A stretch of 64,000 bases of DNA from Rhynchopus euleeides (GCA_963210315.1 OY723249.1:62001-126000); one strand, 5' to 3'. Shown: positions 31,401 to 34,304, counted from the first letter of the stretch. Program-made: numbers and translations. Notes: a model not told the origin generated them from the letters alone.

Positions 31401-34304
31401 CACGTCAGTAGCCGTCTCGCTGCGTGCTCCGAGCTGCTGCGCGATGTCCTGACGAAGTCGCGTCGCCCACTCGGGTTCCTGCTCGTCCTGCGTGTGGGCA
31501 CCAACCTGTGCGGCAACAGCGGCTGCCTCACGACGAGCTGCCTCCCAAAGGTTCTGTAACTCTCCCAGCTCTGCACGTTCCCGTGCGGCCTCTGCAGCAG
31601 CCTCTGACACACCGCCAGCCGACGCCTCTTCCGCTGCCTGGTCGTGGTGACCCGCAAGGTCGCGCAGACGCTGTGCTGCAGACACTGTGGATGCGCTGCG
31701 GTCACACGTGGTGTTGGAGTCAATAGCAGGCTCAGCATCAGCGGGCGACACGGGTGCGGCACCACGGAGCTCTTGGAGAAGCTCTGCACGCATGGCCCCG
31801 ACTGCCTGTTGCAGGGTGTCGGGCGTCACTGACGACTTCTCGATGCTGGTCACCTTCGCGCTGATCTGCTGCAGCACGTCTGTCAACTCGGCAGACACTC
31901 CTGTGGGCACAGACGTTGGTGCTGGGGTCGAACGCAGGTCGTCGAGAGCACTCCGTTCAAGCTCTGCCTCGGCCTTCGCCACACGCACCTCAGATGGTGG
32001 GTCTTGCGATGACGAAGTCACCTCGTCCTCCGGTACCATCACGCTTGTGTCGAGGAGGGGTTTTGAGAACGTCCCACTGGAGCGCAGTTCACGGAGTTCC
32101 TCACGTTCGTCTGCAACCTCAGCTTCAGCTTCCTGCACCTGAGTCGCATCGGGCATACTTGCCGTTTCACTGCGTGCTGCGAGCTGCTGTGCTATGTCCT
32201 GACTAAGTCGCGTCGCCCACTCGGGTTCCTGCTCGTCCTGCGTGTGGGCATCGACCTGTGCGGCAACAGCCGCTGCCTCACGACGAGCTGCCTCCCAAAG
32301 GTTCTGTAACTCTCCCAGCTCTGCACGTTCCCGTGCGGCCTCTGCAGCAGCCCCTGACACACCGCCAGCCGACGCCTCTTCCTCTGCCTGGTCGTGGTGA
32401 TCCGCAAGGTCGCGCAGACGCTGTGCTGCAGACACTGTGGATGCGCTGCGATCACGCGTGGTGTTGGAGTCAATAGCAGGATCCTCGGCAGGAACGGGTG
32501 TGGCACTACGCAGCTCTTGGAGAAGCTCTGCACGCATGGCCCCGACTGCCTGCTGCAGGGTGTCGGGCGTCACTGACGACTTCTCGATGCTGGTCACCTT
32601 CGCGCTGATCTGCTGCAGCACGTCTGTCAACTCGGCAGACACTCCGGTGGGCACAGACGTTGGTGCTGGGGTCGAACGCAGGTCGTCGAGAGCACTCCGC
32701 TCAAGCTCTGCCTCGGCCTTCGCCACACGCACCTCCGCATTCGACGACGCGCTGTCTGTCTCCGTCCGGTGGCTCTCTTCCAACCTCTGAGCTTTGACGA
32801 CACCGACGTCAGGAGTTGTGCTGGCACTGCACTGGGTCTGGTGAGCCACCTGCAGCTGACCCAGCAGCTCCTGCTTCGCACCGCTGAGCTCCTCAGGTGT
32901 CACGGAGGAAGCTTCGAGACGCTCCATCTTCGCAGTCATGTCCTCCCTGAGGCGACGCGCCCACTCCGGCTCCCTTTCCGCCTCCCCTTCCACACCCTCC
33001 ACACCCTCCTCACCCGCCCCCTCTGCCTGACTCCGCTCCCGACTGGGCCCCGACCCCCCGCCTACACTGGGCTCCTCCGAGAGCCCCCGTCGCGACACTT
33101 CCGCTGAGGACCCCACCCGGCCCTCCGCTCTGCCTGCACCGCTTGCCGTTGGAGACTCCGGATATTCCCTGGAGCTGTGCCCCATGAACGTAGCCGACGT
33201 CACCCCCTCCGGCGATCCGGGTTCCGACGTGTCTACCAGCTGCACGTGCAGACTCCGTATCTCATCTGTCAATGTACGAAGCCTCCGACCCAGCGGGCTA
33301 CTCGGCTGAGGCGACGGCAGAGGCCCCGACGGCACCAGCAGCCCCGGAACACCCACTGGCGTCTGCACCCTCCCCGCCACAGGGGAGCCCCTCCCGCCAT
33401 CACCCCCTGCCTGCGGCCCGCCCAACCCCTCCCCGTCGCGCGGGCTGCCGAGCTGCCTCCCCCCGCCAGACCCTCCGCTCCCCAGCCGCTGCAGCGCCGC
33501 ACGCTCCTGCTCCACCTCCTCCCGGGCGTCGCACAGCCCCTGCGCTGAGAAACCTTTCGGGCCTCCCTGCCGCACTGCCAGGGGGCCTCGCCCCCCTCCC
33601 ATCTCCAGCAGACCCTGCAGGGCGCTCTCCGCCTCTGCCGCCGCAGTCTCCGCAGCACGCGAGTCATCCGATGTCGCGTCGCTCAGCGGCACAAAGCCAC
33701 GCTCCAGCTCCCCACACCCCACGCTGCGCTGCAGCGCCTGGGCAGCTTGCAGGATACCCACGGCAGCCTCGATGTGCCTCCCCTCGGCCTGCGGGCACCG
33801 CACGCACAGCGAGCGCAGCAGCTCTGCCTTGCTGCAGATGGCAGCAACATGGCTGTGGGTGTAGAGGGGTGCCGCCTGCCGCAGCTCGTAGCATTCCCGC
33901 TCGCTATCTCGAAGCCCTTCGAGGAGGCCAGCGGTGGTGCCCAGGCCTGACGACATGGGGGAGACGGACATGCCGGTGGATGCGGTGTGTGGGAGCCATG
34001 TCTTCCCGTCAGGCGACCAGCGGCCCTCAGGCAGCCCCGAGTGGTGGGGCGGCAGCGCCGCGCGCTCCAGCAGCTCAGCCTCCTGCAGGGCGAGTCGTGC
34101 TGCCGATTCGTGGCCTTCCAGCTCGCAGGTCGGAAGGGTTGCCGCCAAGATGCGGAGGGATCGTGCCGCACGCAGCACGTCGCTCCACTGCTCGGTGTCG
34201 GGAACCGTTGCTTCGAAGGGACTGACGAGGCGCATCAGCTGCTGCAGGCACGCGCCTGCCTCGGGGCACAGCCCGCCGGGCTCCGGCCTGCCGTGCCCCG
34301 ACAT
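1..34304 (-). CDS. Giant coiled-coil repeat protein, 3' end beyond window
   Basis: A single minus-strand frame starts at the ATG at 34304-34302 (MSGHGRPEPGG...) and is still open at position 3, giving at least 11,434 codons with no intron. The frame is the same at both ends (forward triplets starting at positions divisible by three). I translated long stretches (34.3-32 kb, 21.5-18 kb, 16.4-6.8 kb and the first kilobase) without meeting a stop. Layout: unique N-terminus (about residues 1-443), higher-order coiled-coil repeats (about 444-5970, with a less repetitive stretch at 4270-4890), a mostly unique helical, Ala/Gln/Glu-rich region (about 5970-8955), then a tandem array to the window edge. 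No signal peptide or membrane segment is visible. It is probably a cytoskeletal or flagellum/cortex scaffold, judged only from coiled coils and one FAZ1-like segment. I cannot name a family member. Its C-terminus and stop codon are not in the window. Confidence 0.9.
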   Translation of the reverse strand, partial: MSGHGRPEPGGLCPEAGACLQQLMRLVSPFEATVPDTEQWSDVLRAARSLRILAATLPTCELEGHESAARLALQEAELLERAALPPHHSGLPEGRWSPDGKTWLPHTASTGMSVSPMSSGLGTTAGLLEGLRDSERECYELRQAAPLYTHSHVAAICSKAELLRSLCVRCPQAEGRHIEAAVGILQAAQALQRSVGCGELERGFVPLSDATSDDSRAAETAAAEAESALQGLLEMGGGRGPLAVRQGGPKGFSAQGLCDAREEVEQERAALQRLGSGGSGGGRQLGSPRDGEGLGGPQAGGDGGRGSPVAGRVQTPVGVPGLLVPSGPLPSPQPSSPLGRRLRTLTDEIRSLHVQLVDTSEPGSPEGVTSATFMGHSSREYPESPTASGAGRAEGRVGSSAEVSRRGLSEEPSVGGGSGPSRERSQAEGAGEEGVEGVEGEAEREPEWARRLREDMTAKMERLEASSVTPEELSGAKQELLGQLQVAHQTQCSASTTPDVGVVKAQRLEESHRTETDSASSNAEVRVAKAEAELERSALDDLRSTPAPTSVPTGVSAELTDVLQQISAKVTSIEKSSVTPDTLQQAVGAMRAELLQELRSATPVPAEDPAIDSNTTRDRSASTVSAAQRLRDLADHHDQAEEEASAGGVSGAAAEAARERAELGELQNLWEAARREAAAVAAQVDAHTQDEQEPEWATRLSQDIAQQLAARSETASMPDATQVQEAEAEVADEREELRELRSSGTFSKPLLDTSVMVPEDEVTSSSQDPPSEVRVAKAEAELERSALDDLRSTPAPTSVPTGVSAELTDVLQQISAKVTSIEKSSVTPDTLQQAVGAMRAELLQELRGAAPVSPADAEPAIDSNTTCDRSASTVSAAQRLRDLAGHHDQAAEEASAGGVSEAAAEAARERAELGELQNLWEAARREAAAVAAQVGAHTQDEQEPEWATRLRQDIAQQLGARSETATDVVSSPSVDQDGERAASRREAQDARDDLDDLKTSVRLQELQEPQQPREQQSEVLALLQQIGAKVDRLESDAVTPETVVQLVKKLQATSHPEAPRLQQMATSLGSDSGDLAEQVRALTAEVRELRNADTGSIGSDAAQVQEAEAEVAHEREELRELRSSGTFPTPLHDTHVMVPDDEVTVSSTGPPSEVRVAKAEAELERSALDDLRSTPAPTSAPTGVSAELTDVLQQISAKVTSIEKSSVTPDTLQQAVGAMRAELLQELRGATPVSAADATTAVQGDSGRDRSASTVSAAQRLRDLADHHDQAEEEASAGGVSEAAAEAARERAELGELQNLWEAARREAAAVAAQVGAHTQDEQEPEWATRLRQDIAQQLAARSEIDTDVVSSPTVDDDVERAASRREAQDARDDLDDLKTSVRLQELQEPQQPREQQSEVLALLQQIGAKVDRLESDAVTPETVVQLVKKLQATSHPEAPRLQQMATSLGSDSGDLAEQVRALSAEVRELRNADTGSIGSDAAQVQEAEAEVTHEREELRELRSSGTFPTPLHDTHVMVPDDEVTVSSTGPPSEVRVAKAEAELEQSALDDLRSTQAPTSVPTGVSAELTDVLQQISAKVTRIEKSSVTPDTLQQAVGAMRAELLQELRGATPVSAEDPAIDSNTTRDRSASTVSAAQRLRDLADHHEQAEEEVSPGGVSEAASEAARERAELGELQNLWEAARREAAAVAAQVGTHTQDEQEPEWATRLRQDIAQELAARSETDTDVVSSPTVDDHGERAASRREAQDARDDLDDLKTSVRLQQLQDPQQPREQQSEVLALLQQIGAKVERLESDAVTPETVLQMQEELVKKLQATSHPEAPRLQQMATSLGSDSGDLAEQVRALTAEVRGLRNADTGSIGSDAAQVQEAQAEVAHEREELRELRSSGTFPTPLYDTHVIVLEDEVTVSSTGPPSEVRVAAEAELERSTLDDLRSTPAPTSVPTGVSAELTDVLQQISAKVTSIEKSSVTPDTLQQAVGAMRAELLQELRGATPVSAADATTAVQADSGSDRSASTVSAAQRLRDLADHHDQAEEEASAGGVSEAAAEAARERAELGELQNLWEAARREAAAVAAQVGAHTQDEQEPEWATRLRQDIAQQLAARSETATDVVSSPSVDQDGERAASRREAQDARDDLDDLKTSVYFHEVKHPQQHSEQQSEVLALLQHIAAKVDRLGSDAVTPETVLQMQEELVKKLQATSHPEAPRLQQMATSLGSDSGDLAEQVRALTAEVRELRNAETGSIGSDAAQVQEAEAEVAHEREELRELRSSGAFPTPLHDTHVIVPEDEVTVSSTGPPSEVRVAKAEAELERSTLDDLRSTPAPTSVPTGVSAELTDVLQQISAKVTSIEKSSVTPDTLQQAVGAMRAELLQELRGATPVSAADATTAVQVDSGSDPSASTVSAAQRLRDLADHHDQAEEEASAGGVSGAAAEAARERAELGELQNLWEAARREAAAVAAQVDAHTQDEQEPEWATRLRQDIAQQLAARSETASMPDATQVQEAEAEVADEREELRELRSSGTFSKPLLDTSVMVPEDEVTSSSQDPPSEVRVAKAEAELERSALDDLRSTPAPTSVPTGVSAELTDVLQQISAKVSSIEKSSVTPDTLQQAVRAMRAELLQELRGATPVSAEDPAIDSNTTRDRSASTVSAAQRLRDLADHHDQAEEEVSAGAVSEAAAEAARERAELGELQNLWEAARREAAAVAAQVSTHTQDEQEPEWATRLRQDIAQQLGAHSDFARVSESEARDSGLAADDEALIEAEHLKDAFHQLQASVTSQARPAAGQSEVLALLQQIGAKVDRLESDAVTPETVVQLVKKLQATSHPEAPRLQQMATSLGSDSGDLAEQVRALTAEVRELRNADTGSIGSDAAQVQEAEAEVAHEREELRELRSSGTFPKPLHSPNILVAQEEASVSSTDLAAEVQLPVSQAEQPRPLGRVSAEGPPVSEAHGLSVPLSDLPRSEGPVHTSAAGHAVSHARHLVPGAECRAASDTAEPEWARRLRGDITAKIQRLEASSVTPEELSGAKQELLGQLHVAHQTQRSASTTPDVGIAHRTPTDAHLNPADTDSDSSHSDVRVAKAEAELERSALDDLRSTPAPTSAPTGVSAELTDVLQQISAKVTSIEKSSVTPDTLQQAVGAMRAELLQELRGATPVSAEDPVNDSNTTRDRSASTVSAAQRLRDLADHHDQAEEEVSAGGVSEAAAEAARERAELGELQNLWEAARREAAAVAAQVDTHTQDEQEPEWATRLRQDIAQQLAAHSSAPVLESVPVRREPVQTADDEALIEAEHLKVALHQLQASVTSQARPAAGQGEVLALLQQIGAKVERLESDAVTPETVLQMQEELVKKLQATSHPEAPRLQQMATSLGSDSGDLAEQVRALTAEVRELRNADTGSIGSDAAQVQEAEAEVAHEREELRELRSSGTFPKHVGYPPVPVAEDEAILFHTEALRDLSLRKGEADARHNVQPTPSPASDGPGPSIVRTVPSNDGRDHEPEAVAHSDLHTSGRVIPQDESRTASDTAEPEWARRLRVDMTAKIERLEASSVTPEELSDAKQELLGQLHVAHQTQPSASTTPDVGVVKGQRLEESHRTETDSASSNAEVRVAKVEAELERSALDDLRSTPAPTSAPTGVSAELTDVLQQISAKVTSIEKSSVTPDTLQQAVGAMRAELLQELRGATPVPAAETEPAIDSNTTRDLSASTVSAAQRLRDLADHHDQAEEEVSAGGVSEAAAEAARERAELGELQNLWEAARREAAAVAAQVDAHTQDEQEPEWATRLRQDIAQQLAAHSSAPVSESVPVRREPTLAAEDESLMEAGHQVQASVTSAGQSEVLALLQQIGAKVERLESDAVTPETVLQMQEELVKKLQATSHPEAPRLATSVVSAPADGVNPVLDGDVSSSSQDPPSEVRVAKAEADLERSTLDHLRSTPAPMSVPTGVSAELTDVLQKISAKVTSIEKSSVTPDTLQQAVGAMRAELLEELRGATPVSAADATTAVQVDSGRDRSASTVSAAQRLRDLADHHDQAEEEVSAGGVSEAAAEAARERAELGELQNLWEAARREAAAVAAQVGTHTQDEQEPAWAVRLEQHISQQLAAPVSESVPVRTDDARDSTQAADDEALIEAGHLKDAFHQLQASVTSQARPAAGQSEVLALLQQIGAKVERLESDAVTPETVLQMQEELVKKLQATSHPEAPRLQQMATSLGSDSGDLAEQVRALTAEVRELRNADTGSIGSDAAQVQEAEAEVAHEREELRDLKLTHYSPPHPSSADPLLPVSLDAPDIPDSRPAHLPAPGGSPPPPPHVHSPPHSSSSAVLPDDREWALQLHRDVAQQAVKLDAFMATIERQHDAMARRVEDVVLGSSSLLRLRDTPAASPLPTVAEPRGSTHDITPGGTPPLVSANLTPSSLPMCPSSLDADLRDLEDSAHEARSATQGLSLLQAGAPLPDSPADVLVQMQAGLHQVVRDAVAAAAPSFPHHVALLQRMSHDIHALRQHRSPAESECSRGPVCEAEDEATRARDELEELRRDTTTTGPREAPDTSSKFIEAARSVDVDTSARTSAALFQKLDTVASELKGELRERIDDTRPEEGSLRELVERLRSSEDIMQHLRTLSDDVRRLGDKGSAAGGSLQHSPEEPQELEPLSFALSAATPRSPEEPAWAAHMRQSLDRKMQAFDALLHTLSAATHSLTSSIPRADPELPQSLPDVSSPSDIVSMTSFGGHTRGDSAPPALQADEAWRQCGREAGGLVASEEDDGVRSGDSASSAAEELRNAREELRREARELERLTHERPVSEPQGAGMPEWAEQMQRGFEARMLAVESRAKESDMAPIAGMLAGLREDMQRLGAGPSAEQAQQTAVGDAITSTHLPRQEAQQPACGVTSAAADLEVPSAAPTVPSNDSQVHEPEAVPHSGLHASGRVIPQDESRTASDSSEPEWARRLREDMTAKIERLDASSVTPGELSDAKQELLGQLQVAHQTQPSASTTPDVGVAHKTPTDEHFNRADTDSDSSHSDVRVAKAEAELERSALDDLRSTPAPTSVPTGVSAELTDVLQQISAKVSSIEKSSVTPDTLQQAVGAMRAELLQELRGATPVSAADTQPVNDSNTTLDRSASTVSAAQRLRDLADHHDQAEEEVSAGGVSEAAAEAARERAELGELQNLWEAARREAAAVAAQVGTHTQDEQEPEWATRLRQDITQQLAAHSSAPVSESVPVHREPAQAAEDESLTEAEHLKDAFHQLQASVTSQARPAGQSEVLALLQQIGAKVDRLESDAVTPETVVQLVKKLQATSHPEAPRLQQMATSLGSDSGDLAEQVRALTAEVRELRSADTGSIGSDAAQVQEAEAEVAHEREELRELRSSGTFSKPVGYPPVTVEEDEAILLHTEPPPDVTAAKSVPDLEGSTRHDLPTPSPASDGPGPSVVRTVPSNDGRDHEPEAVAHSDLHASGRVIPQDESRTASDSSEPEWARRLREDITAQIERLEASSVTPGELSDAKQELLGQLQVVRQTQVSTTTPDVRHRGTEKTDSDNHLNRADTDSDSSHSDVRVAKAEAELERSALDDLRSTPAPTSVPTGVSAELTDVLQQISAKVTSIEKSSVTPDTLQQAVGAMRAELLQELRGATPVPAAETEPAIDSNTTRDLSASTVSAAQRLRDLADHHDQAEEEVSAGGVSEAAAEAARERAELGELQNLWEAARREAAAVAAQVGTHTQDEQEPEWATRLQQHITQQLAARSETDTDMVSSPSGDQRAASGREAQDARDDLDDLKTSVRLQELDETQHPSEQQSEVLALLQHIGAKVERLESDAATPETVPQMQEELVKKLQATSHPEAPRLQQMATSLGSESGDLAEQVRALTAEVRELRNADTGSIGSDAAQVQEAEAEVAHEREELRELQSSGSVFPEAESRTAGAVDLPPSDGEPVWARRLREDISAKVARLESTAVTPESLHATVSDLLSSLQPQLQLSSVAAVPTTPSQASLASQATDDAVSAKLEALTQEVRQLRSERLATRSTPQPEVREPDGAHEVPCEAPGPLDDITPGGHCADPVQAVAPCMAFLDSLSAQPCQEPVHVDEEPSPCLPPDDATSQPAPPSDASKAPDGEDASLCCSDPTLSPDMPLPLPVPAGVLGSLQTSIPASLSPLQTHCQPVEATPHTALEPPSTPEGPIHDGQLRAMEHRLASLVGDAVTRAMQHTGQGAGSTVTTQSDEDLRLAREEADHARQELSQLAHTTHEGVVPLPAHSSLVTPPVTPPVTPDTTARPEGADGRLPTELDTAAESVLDPAAEPGWAKQLREDMQCLVRKAAEKADAPLSPTQTTKVPDELIAAVEQAEVEQEMAELEELRQLRGPLLPHSHGIAAVLQREREQEQEREREQQDQDQDQEQDTPATEEASLDNSVRRQELHRMEEESRKGQKKGSPYVDERPSSLGRLLVASPSSDGRPCEDDTHRKASEANYTTRSAALSALDAKMEQLTAAQVAKRPFAERLTPLARPRRDSLLIPSETSTFGMCPPYPEPTTPVVADEESSEDNPTEMVEVYARALLEQADVLRSLSSECDGRVADKLASHLSSLDAMLAGSVAMMDRAAAACRAQYDTLLSSDLAPEEELAVQHLRSLLDREATLFSLDEQILANRNLAREDDTSEACRDALVACNEQLAKALPPMGDALLSQLTESTHAHVESLRAGVGDTRRQLKQFAAALSSPSDKGVRRDIVTRALLSLDDLLADCTDLGDPLTEGLVTLRQRVLQLRVRDEVQLLQQAVAPVDDLLEDVTRSQGVLLRCARWQLQDVHAATPSGAHEMLLQLTRLQTSLAPWGDRGIESDHPAISASLKELLGCKGALKMITAGLCDHVRSFPTQLAEKVLVGHMDIPTRYRYVLEAHRRFLDSAYLPPNCQNRVALPRVQEVLERLAEESTSVGIDAASVSDRRLLHDLGEHQAILEGLQVSTPKRVADVVGTLEERRDALGGMLAMPGLPGPLQESLSAHYASLAEECSRLRLVVQHECVAALSATELPDLVAPEVEVYLRCIECAVFGCALMQMIPIAKNVAESERDVGKILGFADCRGKVKQQLEEHRNTLRALRDLDETINASTPQRQDTLPLIEGTVLSGPSTTPTTSIRSHRADSPVGLIKKVSFESANLASAKLERTPSLYPSGEDHKPAEPLTPVSPAPAPPSPTPDRPAVALPQLDATLSHLMQQHQSLLAASQSQQQQLDDVRKRLTPAAPVPLDLVPIVSDTMSCTMERTVPLARPRLVTLPKGVPWKFYTSLSDEQRMRLHNAVTSDIAALLPAEHQSSHIHVRDAFPGSVIFSLSFESDMAGAAYDGVVGSGALLLPQTEALLKEFGWGAEPDAASSESDTASLLEAQLALEAAKRENAESITELAALQLESDRMQCQTPAAEQAGQDSAPPTAEQGPAVLRTPVSQHSQPSQAERDRQGMTASSTATSSSSSLWGAPPPALPPSESDLLRNDSLSDLQRLAEGSVSSTKQSAPFFCMVSPPGDETGRLTEQIGELKSLIKNHMQVERRRQHESPETPPREVANTTRQDELDLEVVEVVTALAEQQKRVADLLDKNKDLPGTLKTQLQHHQAELQRILATPNFTPSSSQVMPQDVQHMLGAYRNIAGHVVQCSEGDTPLTQEQLKEQLDSQLECLGGMLTLPGLPAAVYRELGRQVQELADFEGGDDMHERLVALTRDHDARLEALTDGDCLRSLKPHSSEQMHQLSAVRRAAEDELNTPFTLPTASPANSSFTPRALEELGRLQRLTKTRSTQSLQSHTPSIHNLSIQYAPGSAADELSHPLLLKSGSSTSPQSDSSATTPEVASKLRELQHQQQQQQQQIMEMLAQSRHVEETGTVRQVHPAEADTDTEPDMACVTQARNEAQQELHVLKLLSASATHHASATAPDSEPEWAARLRSDIQALQSQPLPSGSAEEPAWARKLRDDLTERIAAIEAPNRIAQQAALRTPSTAAAELSVPLPQVASADEGGFFELTPLEDTIVPADPARMAQRIVQRIQGLPQGVQGDVVAELQSTLLPQQQQQQQQEAAAAEGVPPAIPLSVSDAVAEAARERDVLAAMQAAASLSTAAPEGSTAEGETGHDPSLASTVASQAEHSTERSWRAEAASLECDVDAHDTATQDTAVEMDVSSQGSVIRQAPQRATDVAEHAGEAGAARSTQPSSPASEPPVCLPAQPPPPGEAGAGQAATPSAAGQGVAEQAALPQAGGAGAPQGASPPAAEPLLPVALPPPAAAQPAQRTAGSPTLMPARRGGADPVPAGQPAPATPQGPPAAPQSPPTPRTEGLDGGVGGARADARDELLQRMAQNLAELHSIRDAGPPSVSDALEQRVARLEAANEEVLCQLRALLGNGQGEPSAQPQAGAVPAVPAVPVTPPAGGAGTGAGGGPALQGVLEPDPARSPAAPAHQGPSGALRVAGGDAAVLSGSEGSEGTSPGLEAVRHEAESERGELQRLLQQGAPPAATGPTHPTHSDTPGGDAGQDDAAELERCIAVALDGVLTKVSETLRSAGSSSPLPAYQPPVSVPRVLAHTDSGVLPLSRSGSLCEPLVDVQDCEDTPSPSLQDGLTHRIARQEEMLRELLQLARHPGMSSPARRTQVGGVQLRPLPLAAPLQTDMGGAGGSAPHSPSRALPQQHGTHATQIPGAGVHHGGVGLPWEAVPPRNAPPMPEGAGWSSVDATAHHPAQLQDGKQLPAHPASQPCGSATDTRTESPAVSLPTSACHDMSPSPRSRSTVVDSLRHQLQRLEDLQGSPSREHEARRDDNSEGDARVDLLEIVDILKAHQDAIDRLSIGQGVTDPATAGSWHIPQEAQMEGETADTTTAGQGQGPVRAPEDVWSAADVTSPSTEERAHSIGTREVHPAKLAGTTGEVVAGDMATFHNVSQGSGVDTGLTDRDEHSQGTDVTHDGLQEALVERAYEAGILHAMQSFNKSNNAERDDTSAEIAQLLAAQQALLAQLEAATADRMPSPNVPSTPAFTDTAVAVPGIFPIPATTSSTPPADLLAAVRAQETLIQEAVAARAAQEEQGVTATPEQNAQLAALMQAQQALAAQVAAATQDVTALPQTSTAQPAPVDMPLAEAVSDVATPATSVQDIAQLLQAQQALLADVRAPPAENLATTDLPGAPTSTDTAVPVPEPTSLSPPSDLLAAVRPQDTLIEEAVAARAAQEEQGATATPEQNAQLAALMQAQQALAAQVAAAAQDVKALPETSGAQPAGDVPLGEVAPAVATPSTSAQDLAQLLQAQQSLLSRVEAATADNVPNVDVPRTQPSTDTAVAVPETVSSAPPGDLLAAVRAQETLIQEAVAARAAQEEQGVTATPEQHAQLAALMQAQQALAAQVAAATQDVTALPETSTAEPATGDLPSSEAVPPVATPSPSAYDIAQLLQAQQALLARVDAATAENVAVADVPEAPRPPASTHTAVAVPATTSSSPPADLLAAVRAQDTLIQEAVAARAAQEEQGVTATPEQNAQLAALMQAQQALAAQVAAATPDLKALPETSITEPGTGYTPLGEVVSGVATPSTSAQDIAQLLQAQQALLAQVAAATADRVPHVDAPDTPASTDTAVAVPETVSIPADLLATVRAQETLIQEAVAARAAQEEQGVTGTPEQNAQLAALMQAQQALAAQVAAGTQDVTALPETSTAQPATGDVPSSEAVPPVATPSPSSYDIAQLLQAQQALLARVDAAPAENVAVADVPEAPRPPASTDTGVAVPATTSSSPPADLLAAVRAQETLIQEAVAARAAQEQGVTATPEQHAQLAALMQAQQALAAQVAAARDVKALPETSTAPPATGVGPLGEPVSVETPWTSAEDIAQLLQAQQALLAQAEAATAENVAAADVPQARRPPAFTDTAVTVPGRPSSSSSPPADLLAAVRVQETLIQEAVAARAAQEEQGVTATPEQNAQLAALTQAQQALAAQVAAATQDVKALSQTSTAQPAPVDMPLAEAVSDVATPATSVQDIAQLLQAEQALLADVRAPPAENLATTDLPGAPTSTDTAVPVPEPTSLSPPSDLLAAVRAQETLIQEAVAARAAQEEQGVTATPEQNAQLAALMQAQQALAAQVAAATQDVKALPQTSTAQPAPVDMPLAEAVSDVATPATSVQDIAQLLQAQQALLADVRAPPAENLATTDLPGAPTSTDTAVPVPEPKSLSPPSDLFAAVRAQETLIQQAVAARAAQEEQGVTATPEQNAQLAALMQAQQDLAAQVAAATQDVKALPETCTAQPQLVDAATPDKVPNVDVPRPQPPRVAVPEVTSSSPPADLLAAVRAQETLIEEAVAARAAQEEQGVTATPEQNAHLAALMQAQQALAAQVAAATQDVEALPQTSTAQPAPVDMPLAEAVSDVATPATSVQDITQVLHAQQALLADVRAPPAENLATTDLPGAPTSTDTAVPVPEPTSSSPPSDLLAAVRAQETLIQDAARAAQEEQGVTATPEQNAQLAALMQAQQALAAQVAAATQSVKALPQTSTAQPAPVDMPLGEAVSDVATPATSVQDIAQLLQAQQALLAGVRAPPPENPATTDLPGAPSSTDTAVPVPEPTSLSPPSDLFAAVRAQDTLIQEAVAARAAQEEQGVTATPEQNAQLAALMQAQQALAAQVAAAAQDVKALPEASGAQPAGDVPLGEVAPAVATPSTSAQDLAQLLQAQQSLLSRVEAATSDNVPNVDVPRTQPSTDTAVAVPETVSSAPPADLLAAVRAQETLIQEAVAARAAQEEQGVTATPEQNAQLAALMEAQQDLAAQVAAASQNVKALPETPSTSVQDTAQLLRSHQAVLAHVRAPPAENPAISHVPDAPTSSDTAVRVPETTASTPPDDLLAAVRAQETLIQEGVAARAAQEEQGVTATPEQNAQLAALMQAQQALAGQVAAGTQDVTALPETSNAQPATGDVPSSEAVPPVATPSPSSYDIAQLLQAQQALLARVGAAPAENVAVADVPEAPRPPASTDTAVAVPATTSSSQPADLLAAVRAQETLIQEAVAARAALEEQGVTATPEQNAQLAALMQAQQALAAQFAAATQDVKRLPETSPVQPGTGEALVGEVVSDVATPSTSAPDIAQLLQAQQALLAEVEAATTVNVPNVDMTISPASTDTAVAVPETTSSSPPSDLLAAVRAQETLIQEAVAARAAQEEQGVTATPEQHAQLAALMQAQQALAAQVAAGTQDVRALSETLTVPRATVDVTLAEAVSDVTAPSTSVQDIAQLLQTQQALLAQVAAPQHFATAEVPDAPASRDTAVPVAEPTSSSPPADLLAAVRAQETLIQEAVAARAAQEEQGVTATPEQNAQLAALMQAQQALAAQVAAATPPVTALPQSSATQPTTGDTPLGEAVSDCAAPSASAQDIAQLLQAQQALLAQAEAATSQKVPDYDVPSPRPSTDTAVAVPDATSSATSSSPPPDVLAAVRAQETLIQEAVA
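7440..16400 (-). other. Mostly unique helical region of giant protein
   Basis: About residues 5970-8955. It contains a charged Glu/Gln/Asp/Arg repeat near 15,133-15,200, spectrin-like unbroken helical sequence between about 14,700 and 13,000, poly-Gln near 10,159-10,185 (CTG repeats on the forward strand), Pro/Ala/Gly-rich linkers near 9,000-9,800, and scattered EPxWA boxes (EPGWAKQLREDM, EPEWAARLRSDI, EPAWARKLRDDL). The several long open frames in other registers here are shadows of strong codon bias. Confidence 0.75.
12340..12545 (-). other. FAZ1-like conserved domain within giant protein
   Basis: About residues 7254-7322. The segment has the pattern LPKGVPWKFYTSL, then a helix with AVTSDIAALL, then IHVRDAFPGSVIFSLSF. 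It resembles, by eye only, a small domain found in kinetoplastid flagellar-attachment-zone proteins: hydrophobic-Gly-x2-Trp, a helix ending in a D-[VI]-x2-[AL]-L motif, then a Gly-Ser-[VL] turn and a final strand. This rests on memory of that family's pattern, and other small alpha/beta folds are possible. Confidence 0.35.
16400..19640 (-). repeat. Higher-order coiled-coil repeats, block B of giant gene
   Basis: The same module types as at 21.5-33 kb recur here. Two units lie about 1,590 bp apart (SAELTDVLQQ anchors near 17,543 and 19,133). The most divergent module is at the left end, where the box reads EPVWARRLREDIS followed by AKVARLESTAVTPE. This suggests that array edges evolve more freely than the middle. 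Confidence 0.8.
19640..21490 (-). other. Less repetitive helical interlude of giant protein
   Basis: The reading frame continues through a unique region of about 620 residues with isolated EPxWA-like boxes (DREWALQLHRDV, EPAWAAHMRQSL, MPEWAEQMQRGF). Between them are acidic and Ser/Pro-rich linkers. It separates two blocks of higher-order repeats. Confidence 0.7.
26517..27061 (-). repeat. Near-identical duplicated segment, copy 1
   Basis: These about 545 bp match 31,854-32,398 with a single difference that I can find (26,868 g against 32,205 t, Arg to Ser in the LRQDI box). The copies are 5,337 bp apart, a multiple of three. Flanking repeat units are more diverged, so this is a very recent duplication or gene conversion. 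Confidence 0.8.
31854..32398 (-). repeat. Near-identical duplicated segment, copy 2
   Basis: This is the partner of 26,517-27,061, with one mismatch over about 545 bp. Identity stops at both ends inside otherwise alignable repeat modules, as expected for a conversion tract. Confidence 0.8.
32975..34304 (-). other. Unique N-terminal region of the giant protein
   Basis: These are the first about 443 residues. They contain helical segments rich in Glu, Ala and Leu, four Cys spread through the first 160 residues, and a Gly/Pro/Ser-rich linker near residues 290-430. No copy of the EPxWA box appears here; the first one follows directly at about 32,970. I recognise no domain. Confidence 0.6.
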
